Source of the DNA: Austropuccinia psidii
Lineage: Eukaryota > Basidiomycota > Pucciniomycetes > Pucciniales > Sphaerophragmiaceae
Length of the DNA: 64,000 nt
Direction: 5' to 3'
Assembly (NCBI GenBank): GCA_023105745.1
Contig: JALGQZ010000011.1
Location: 32,409,094 to 32,473,093 of the forward strand
Part shown: one piece after another, positions 57,387 to 64,000 of the stretch
Position numbering within the stretch: position 1 is the stretch's first letter
How the letters are laid out: every line of letters begins with the position of its first letter
Made by a program: the position numbers and the translations under genes
Notes under the pieces: generated by a model
What the model was told of the DNA's origin: nothing
Database searches by the model: none
Seen by the model: the letters and a program-made list of their open reading frames with translations, nothing else

Positions 57387-58595
57387 GGTGCTATAAAAGG
57401 ACATGACGTTGGTATTACTCTTAACATTGACAGACCATATCCTCCAGTACTTAAAAGACCATCTTATCCAGCCATTCCCAGAGCTAGAGAAGCCTTGGAA
57501 AAACATATCCAAGAGTTGATCCAAATTGATTTAATTAGGAAAGTAGGCCATAATGAAGAGGTTTAAGCGGCAACACCTGTTATTATGGGTTGGCATAATG
57601 ATAAATCAAGGATGGTTGGAGATTTTAGAGCATTGAATACCTACATACTTCCAGATAGGTATCCAATTCCTAGAATTCAGGAAACATTGACCCAATTATC
57701 TAAAGCCAAGTATATAACATCAATGGATGCACTGAAAGGCTTTCACCAAATTTTTTTGATGCCTAAAGCTAAGAAATTACTTAGAATTATCACTCACTGT
57801 GGTATTTATGAATATCTTAGAATGCCATTTGGTATTAAAAATGCACCATCTCATGATCTAAGAATGATTAATACCATCTTACCCACAGAGTTATCTGAAG
57901 GATGTCTTATCATTTATATCGATGATATTATCATATGTTCTGATTCATGGTCTTTGCACCTTGAAATAATTGCAAGAGTACTTCACAAAGTGGCAGAAGC
58001 TAATATGAAGATTTCACTCAAGAAATGCAACTTTGGTTCTGAACAGCTCAAAGCATTAGGACATATTGTTTCTGGTTTAAGCTTGGGTATTGATAAAAAT
58101 AAAGTGGCAGCAGTGTTACTTAAGCCAATACCCCAGAATAAGAAAGAAATGATGTCTTTTCTAGGATTTGCCAGTTATTATAGGCAGCACTTGAAAGACG
58201 TTGCAATTCTAGCCAAGTCACTCTACAGAATCTGTGATCAACAGACAGTATTTGAGATGACACAAGAGAGAATTAAAGCTTATGAGAAGATAAGGAAAGC
58301 TCTTCCAGAAGAACCTTTACTCCTCATGCCTAACTGGAATATACCTTTTAAATTGTACATTGATGCATGTGGATATGGATTAGGGGCAGCCCTACATCAA
58401 GTCCAAATTATTGATGACAAAGCTACAGAAGGATCAGTTTTATACATCTCAAGACAAATCAAACCAACAGAAGCCATATATGGTGCAAGCCAAAGGGAGT
58501 GCTTATGTTTGGTATGGGCACTTGAGAAATGACACTATTATCTTGATGGCAGTGTTTTTGAAGTGATAACTGACTGTAATGCCGTGAAGTCACTT
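57387..58595 (+). pseudogene. Reverse transcriptase and partial RNase H, element B
   Basis: INIDRPYPPVLKRPSYPA-type RT entry; TAA near 57565; then an open 315-codon frame (57585-58532) with [39 protein letters not shown], catalytic [37 protein letters not shown], and RNase [15 protein letters not shown] and [15 protein letters not shown] at 58530 precedes HYYLDGSVFEVITDCNAVKS. The RNase H is cut at about 58595, where sequence of element D begins in the same frame. Integrase of B is missing. Confidence 0.87.
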
Positions 58596-59607
58596 TGTCT
58601 GGATCAAGACATAAACAAACTGTTTAATGTCTACCATAACTTGAAGCCCCATCCACAAGGCCAAGTTATGACTAATCCATATAAACCAGATGACATCAAA
58701 CCAGATGCCATGTTGATGAATAAGGCAAGATCTCCATCACAATACCAGGATGGAGATGGCATGTCGTATTCAGAGAAGGAAGCCTTGAAACAGCTTCCTG
58801 AGGCCTGAAACTGGCCCAAATTCTCTGGATCAGGAGAATATGATCATATGGAACTCATAGATTATATTGATGGACTCTTTATTGATGTACCGAGCATACC
58901 AGATTACTGGATCACTGCTAGATTAAATACAGTATTTAAAGGTAATGCTAGTATATGGTACACTGAAATGAAAGAAATGCATGGCAGAAGAAAATGGCCA
59001 TGGTGGAAGAGTCAAATCATCCAAAAGTACAGTAATGGAACTTGGATATGGCAGAAGACCAAGTCATTTGAAAATTACAAATACTCAGTGGACAAAGATC
59101 CATATGAATGGTGTCTTAGATGGTTTAAAAGACTTAAAGCCATTGATCCTCATATTGACATCCAAATGTGGAATCACAAGCTTCTGACACAACTGCCAGG
59201 AGAACTAGAGCATGCAGTAAAATTCAGATTCAACCAAAATTGCACTCTAGATGAAATTGCCAATACCTTACAAGACATAAGTAAAAGGACTAATATAGGA
59301 AATTCACCCCATATAAGAGCAGTGGTTTCAAAGAGAAACAAATTTTCAGGGCCCAGAGATTAAAGACAAAACCAAAGAAAGAGTGGCAGAAGTGGCAAAG
59401 AAGAGAAATTATTGTCACAATTGTGGTTCAACAGAGCACTATGCCAACAACTGTTCAGAGGCAAAGAAAAACGTCTATGCCATTGAGAAAGTCCCAAGGG
59501 AAGAATCCCCAACAGAGGATTCTGAATCAGACTCTATGGGTGATTCCATCAGAGAACAATCTGATGATGAACAGGACCCAAGAGTAGAATTTCTGGTGGA
59601 GTACTAA
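58596..59607 (+). pseudogene. Gag and zinc knuckle, element D
   Basis: ARSPSQYQDGDGMSYSEKEA, TGA at 58806, then the capsid block WPKFSGSGEYDHMELIDYID, MHGRRKWPWWKSQIIQKYSN and LLTQLPGELEHAVKFRFNQN (58848-59345). A frameshift near 59345 leads into the frame with CCHC knuckle CHNCGSTEHYANNC and an acidic C-terminus, ending at TAA 59605. The frame beginning at 59383 starts with GTG and is not a true start. Confidence 0.85.
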
Positions 59608-60159
59608 GGGGAAACCCCACGGGAAATTCAGGACATACAGTTGGAAGCAGGCATGCAATAAGATACTGCCAACAAAGACTTGTGCAAACATACACAAGAT
59701 GCCCAAACATTCCTGGTTACACCAACTAAAGGAATGGCATATATACATGAAACAGCCACAAAGATGACTGTCTGTATTGACAATGCTCAGCATCCACTGA
59801 TCATTGATAGTGGAGCACACTGCTCCATAGTGGCCAGAAATTATCTGGATAACGACTTCCCAAATTGGGAAAAACAGCTCTTGCCCACTAAAGCAAAGAA
59901 CCTTAAAATTACATCAGGGAAGATGACCGCCATTGGGACAATTATTAAAGAAATAATTATACCCCACAGGAAGGGTAATATCAGACTCAACCTAGAGTTT
60001 GCAGTGCTTGATGATGCCCACATCCAAGGGTTTTTACTGGGAACAGATTACCAGAGGATTTATGGCATAGAAATTTACAACAGTAAAAATAGGCACATCA
60101 CCATCGGTACTAACAAGGAAAAGAAATTTTCACTTGATATATACCAGATATCTCCCTAA
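59608..60159 (+). pseudogene. Protease, element D
   Basis: In phase with gag across TAA at 59605 and about 59659. The retropepsin core has PLIIDSGAHCSIVARNYL (DSG triad), IRLNLEFAVL and FLLGTDYQRIYGIEIYNSKN as the hydrophobic-Gly region. It ends at a TAA at 60157. Confidence 0.85.
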
Positions 60160-61590
60160 GATCCACAAGAAGACCTTATGAAGGAATTCAGAGAGGGACA
60201 GTTTAGCAATACCCTCACCAGTAAACAGAAACCAAGTTTACTCAATACACTGAGAAAGACCAGACCAGCATTTGCCATTCATTAAGAACCATTAGGCAAG
60301 ATCAAAGGCCATGATATAGTACTATATCTGGATGTGGAAAGACCTTATCCACCTATGCTGAGGAGACCTCCTTATCCAGCAAGCCTGGAAACCAGGAGAG
60401 AAATTGAGAAACATATCAATGAACTCCTTGACATGGATGTCATCAGGAAGATTGGACATAATGAAATAGTGGAAATCACCACCCCTGACCTAATCACCTG
60501 GCATGATGGCAAGTCTAGACTGTATGGAGACTTCAGATCTCTGAATAACTACACAAAAGCATACAGGTACCCTATACCCAGGATACCTCATGCCTGGTAT
60601 AAACTGGCAAGAGCCAAATACATAACCAAAATTGATTGTATGAAAGGCTTCCACCTAAATGGAGCCACACCAAACTCCATGAAATTACTCAGAATAATAT
60701 GCCATATGAGCATATATGTGTATACAAGGATGCCATTTGGCATCAAAAATGCACCAGCCCATTTCCAAAGGATGGTGGACACAATATTTCAAGAAGAAAT
60801 ACTGGAAGCCTGGATGGTGGTATATATTGATGATATCATTATATACTGAGAGACATGGGAAGACCATGTGCAATCCATAGACAGACTACTAAGTCAATGC
60901 ACACCCATAAATCTGAAAATTTCACTTAAAAAGTGCAATTTGGGCCAACAAGAGTTACTGGCTCTAGGACATAAAGTCTCAGGTCTTAGTCTGGCAATTG
61001 ACCAGAATAAAGTAGAAGCGGCACTGCAAAAGCCAGTACCAAAGAGCATCAAAGAGATGCAATCTTTCCTTGGGTTTGCTAGCTGCTATAGAAACCACAT
61101 CAAGACCTTTGCACACATAACTAGTAGGTTATACAAGTTATGTTCAAAAGATGTAGTTTTTGAAATAACCAAGGAAAGGAGGGATGCATATGAGAGGATC
61201 AAACATGAACTCACAAATGAACCTGTGCTCATCTTGCCTGACTTTGAACTACCATTCAAGTTATACATAGATGCAGCATGTAGCCAAGGCTTCAGAGAAG
61301 CCCTTCACCAAAGACAAATTGTGGATGGTGAACCAAGAGAGGGTGTAATATGTTACATCTCTAGGCAACTGAAAAATTCAGAAGCCAGGTATGGGGCCAC
61401 CCAGACCGAATGTCTATTTCTAGTCTCAGCTCTAGAGAAACTCCATTATTATTTGGAGGGTGCAGTCTTTGAAGTCTACACAGACTTCACAGCCTTGAAG
61501 TCTTTACTAAACATGAAGACTACAAATAGACACATGCTGAGATGGCAAATATCTATCAAGGAGTATAGAGCTAACATGACCATTATATAA
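60160..61590 (+). pseudogene. Reverse transcriptase and RNase H, element D
   Basis: Same phase. DVERPYPPMLRRPPYPASLE entry, KSRLYGDFRSLNNYTKAYRY, GINKCM-type [23 protein letters not shown], intact VVYIDDIIIY followed by a TGA at 60847, [29 protein letters not shown], RNase [47 protein letters not shown] and MLRWQ. TAA codons at about 60283 and 61588 are the other breaks. Confidence 0.87.
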
Positions 61591-63180
61591 AAAGAAGGTA
61601 AAAGTCATATCAATGCAGATGGCCTCAGAAGATGGCCACTGGACAATGTCAAAAGCAATCCAGCCTATGACCCTGAAGTTGCAGCCAACATCCCTATCCA
61701 TTTCATGGAAATAGATAGAAGGAAGAACTTCAGATTTTCTGAATGGGCACTAGAACATGGTACCCTTGACAGTGAGAACATTTCTTTAGAGGGAACAGAA
61801 ACTCCCATACTGGGGATAAGCTCCTCAGAACTGCACAATGAATTTTTCAATGCAGTACTGAAGTCTTATGCCAAACAAAAACAATGTGGCATATTACTAC
61901 AACTCCTTCAACAAAAGTACAGGAGTCCAGAACTGGAATACCACCTGGAAGAACCCTGGTTGAGGGCCTATAAGGATAACAAGTTCTTCCTTATGGATGG
62001 CCTGCTCTACCACAGAGAAAAACACACAAGTGCACTCACAGTGGTAGACAGAGACCACATCTCTCTGATCCTACAGGAATTTCATGACTGCCCCTATATG
62101 GGACACATGAGTGAAGACAGGACCAAAGAAAGGGTAGCAAGAACAGCTTGGTGGCCCAAGTGGGAACAAGAGTTGGGAAAATACATCAACACTTGTGAAA
62201 GATGCCAAAAGGCAAATAGTAAACATGGGAAGAAGTATGGATTACCTCAACATATAGAAGAACCCAAACACCCATGGGAAACCATTAACATGGACTGGGT
62301 TACAGGACTTGTCCCAGGAGGCAAGGAAAACTACAATGCCTTCTCGATCATAGTTGATAGGTTCAGCAAGAGCATGAGGTGTCTAACATGCCACAAAGAG
62401 GACACAGCCATGGATACTGCCCCATTATTTTGGAATAACATCATATCTACCTGTGGAGTCCCTAAGATCATCATTAGTGATAGGGACCCAAAATTCACAC
62501 CTGAATTTTGGACCAACTTGTATGAAATGCTTGGAACCAAGCTTGCGTTTTCCACAGGTTACCATCCTCAAACAGATGTCCTAGCTGAGAGGATGATCCA
62601 GACTATAGAAGACATCCTTAGAAGTTTCTGTGCCTATGGGATGGAATACAAGGACCATGAAGTATACACCCATGACTGGTTTACCCTTCTACCAGCTGTC
62701 CAACTGGCTTATAATACAAGTCAGCACTCTACCACAGGAAAAACACCTGCAGTGGTAGAGAAAGGCTGGAATCCCCTGTTGCCTGTGGATCACTTAAAGA
62801 AAAATCTTCTGACCATCCAGCCGACAGCCAAAGTCTTCCATGATATGTGGAAGAGGGCTTGTGACACAGCTGCCAAATGCATAGCGGAGGCAAAAGAATA
62901 TAATAAACAGAGGTTGGACAAGACACACATGGAACCTGACTTTAAGGAAGGGGACCAGGTGCTAGTGTCTACACTAAACTTTAATGATCTTAAAGCACCC
63001 AAGAAGATGAGGGAGTCATTTTTAGGGCCTTTCACTATCATTAGGTTCATAGGAAAGAATGCAGTGGAATTCAAACTTACAGAGGAATTTTCCAGGAAGC
63101 ACCCAGTCATCCCAGTAAGCTTGGTCAAACCATACTTCCAAACAGAGCAGGATAAATTCCCTTCTGGTGTCAGCCTGTGA
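61591..63180 (+). pseudogene. Integrase, element D (491-codon open region)
   Basis: Zinc-binding [39 protein letters not shown]. Catalytic core: [12 protein letters not shown] (D), [15 protein letters not shown] (D), [15 protein letters not shown] (E) - all three acidic residues present. The C-terminal GPY-like module [20 protein letters not shown] and [20 protein letters not shown] follows. The frame ends SGVSL-TGA at the junction with unrelated sequence; I recall relatives with a chromodomain beyond this point. Integrase inserts the cDNA into the genome. This is the longest uninterrupted coding stretch among the Ty3 copies here. Confidence 0.88.
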
Positions 63181-64000
63181 CTCAAAACCAGAGCACAAGC
63201 ATGTCAGCCAAAATACCATAAACCAATGGTATAGCCAAGATACCACCAAAACATGGAGCTGAGCCAAATCAGCTCAAAAGGTATCAAGAGAAAGAGGAAA
63301 CTCACCTCTTCCTGAAAATATAAGTCCCATCACCATAGGACTAAGAATAACAAAGTTATTCCTGCTCAAAGTTATTGCTGAGCATAAACCTTAATTTTCA
63401 CCTCTCATCTAAAATCTAGAAGGAGAGGCTTAACCCCATTGAATGGGTACTCAAAATGAAGCTCTAAGCCAGGGCTATCCAATGGTACAAGCCAAACTGA
63501 GCTAGCACAAATATTACTGGAGTTATGGTCAATTTCAGGCCAAAGAAGGGTGAAAAAAACATTCACCTCTCACCTAACTTCTACAGTTTCAGTGTGGGAT
63601 ACCTGAAATGGGGTCTTTTTGGAAAGAGCACAATCAGAGATATCTGATGGTGTCATCCACTTCCTCATATCTCAACTACTGCAGAAGTTATGGGGCAAAC
63701 AAGCTCAATACAGCTTTTTGCCTAAAACACGCAAATGTACAAAACTCTTGTACATGGGATACCTTCTCCAAATTGAATGATACCCATATGAAATGAGGTA
63801 CCATTGTGTAGATCACATACAGGGCTACACACTGAACCAATTTTGAGGTTGATATCTCAAGAATTGACCAAGTTATGGCTTTTTCAAGGTTAAAATCCCA
63901 CCTGCTGTCATATACAGCCTTACCATGGGATAATATCCCATAATCATGAATATGAGGTGTCAAATAGACAAAGAAGCATGTTTTTACTTCAATACCTCAT
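63175..64000. other. Unassigned sequence, possible start of another LTR
   Basis: No coding frame with a recognisable domain. The segment starts TGTGACTCAAAACCAG exactly where the D integrase loses homology, and LTRs in this window begin TGTG, so it may be the 5' end of an LTR inserted in D. The rest runs out of the window, so this cannot be tested here. Confidence 0.35.

Larger units (their letters stand above)
58596..63174 (+). mobile_element. Ty3 element D internal region (gag-pol, both ends missing)
   Basis: A second, different Ty3 family, fused in frame to B RNase H without an LTR between them. Gag begins within CLDQDINKLFNVYH, so the LTR, leader and first gag codons are missing. Pol is complete through integrase but ends before the C-terminal chromodomain that I recall for relatives. 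It is in one phase from about 59345 to 63180 with only nonsense mutations. Confidence 0.8.

Noticed and set aside
1..64000. CRISPR arrays, bacterial operons, rRNA or tRNA genes
   Set aside because: No regularly spaced short direct repeats with unique spacers, no ribosome-binding-site-linked operons and no rRNA or cloverleaf sequences were seen.

Overview
The window is AT-rich eukaryotic DNA made almost entirely of transposable elements inserted into one another. Spliceosomal introns, Ty3- and Copia-type polyproteins, a TNP2-type transposase, a TET/JBP-like dioxygenase fragment and several reading frames that I recall as resembling very abundant repeat proteins of Austropuccinia psidii all point to a rust fungus (Pucciniales). 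That taxonomic call rests on recollection, not on a search. I see no rRNA, tRNA, CRISPR array or ordinary single-copy host gene.

Layout. Positions 1-1572 hold the 5' leader and gag start of a Ty3 element (C). It is broken by the LTR of a second Ty3 element (A), whose first part is 1573-2987. That LTR is itself split by a very large CACTA/TNP2-type DNA transposon at 2988-47006, with matching terminal inverted repeats that start CACCA and a 3-bp target duplication ATT. The second part of LTR A follows at 47010-47759, then the A internal region (gag, protease, RT) to 52160. There a third Ty3 element (B) enters, with its 5' LTR at 52161-53986 and gag-protease-RT/RNase H to about 58595. B is fused head-on to a gag-pol of another Ty3 family (D, 58596-63174). 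D lacks its C-terminal end and is followed by unassigned, possibly LTR, sequence to 64000.

Inside the 44-kb DNA transposon, from left to right: terminal repeat, 51-bp minisatellite, unknown gene X (+), TET/JBP-like 2OG-Fe(II) oxygenase (+), 78-bp minisatellite, unknown cysteine-containing gene Z (-), spacer with hairpins, SNF2/Rad5-16-like helicase (+), unknown gene W (-), TNP2 transposase (+), Ala/His-coding repeat, terminal repeat. Later insertions interrupt it. Two solo LTRs of one family lie at 6129-7956 (in gene X) and 20541-22370 (in the helicase). A solo LTR of another family lies at 15518-17907. A 17.1-kb minus-strand LTR element at 22506-39635, carrying only Gag and protease, sits in the 3' end of the helicase. 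A Copia element (26587-31266) sits inside that 17.1-kb element. Removing the insertions leaves a DNA transposon of roughly 21 kb.

Almost every coding region is decayed by stops or frameshifts, so most entries are pseudogenes. Together the DNA-transposon genes look like a mobile chromatin-modifying cassette: transposase, SNF2 remodeller/helicase and a 5-methylcytosine-oxidase-like enzyme. CpG-type transitions between the Copia LTRs suggest cytosine methylation of repeats in this genome.
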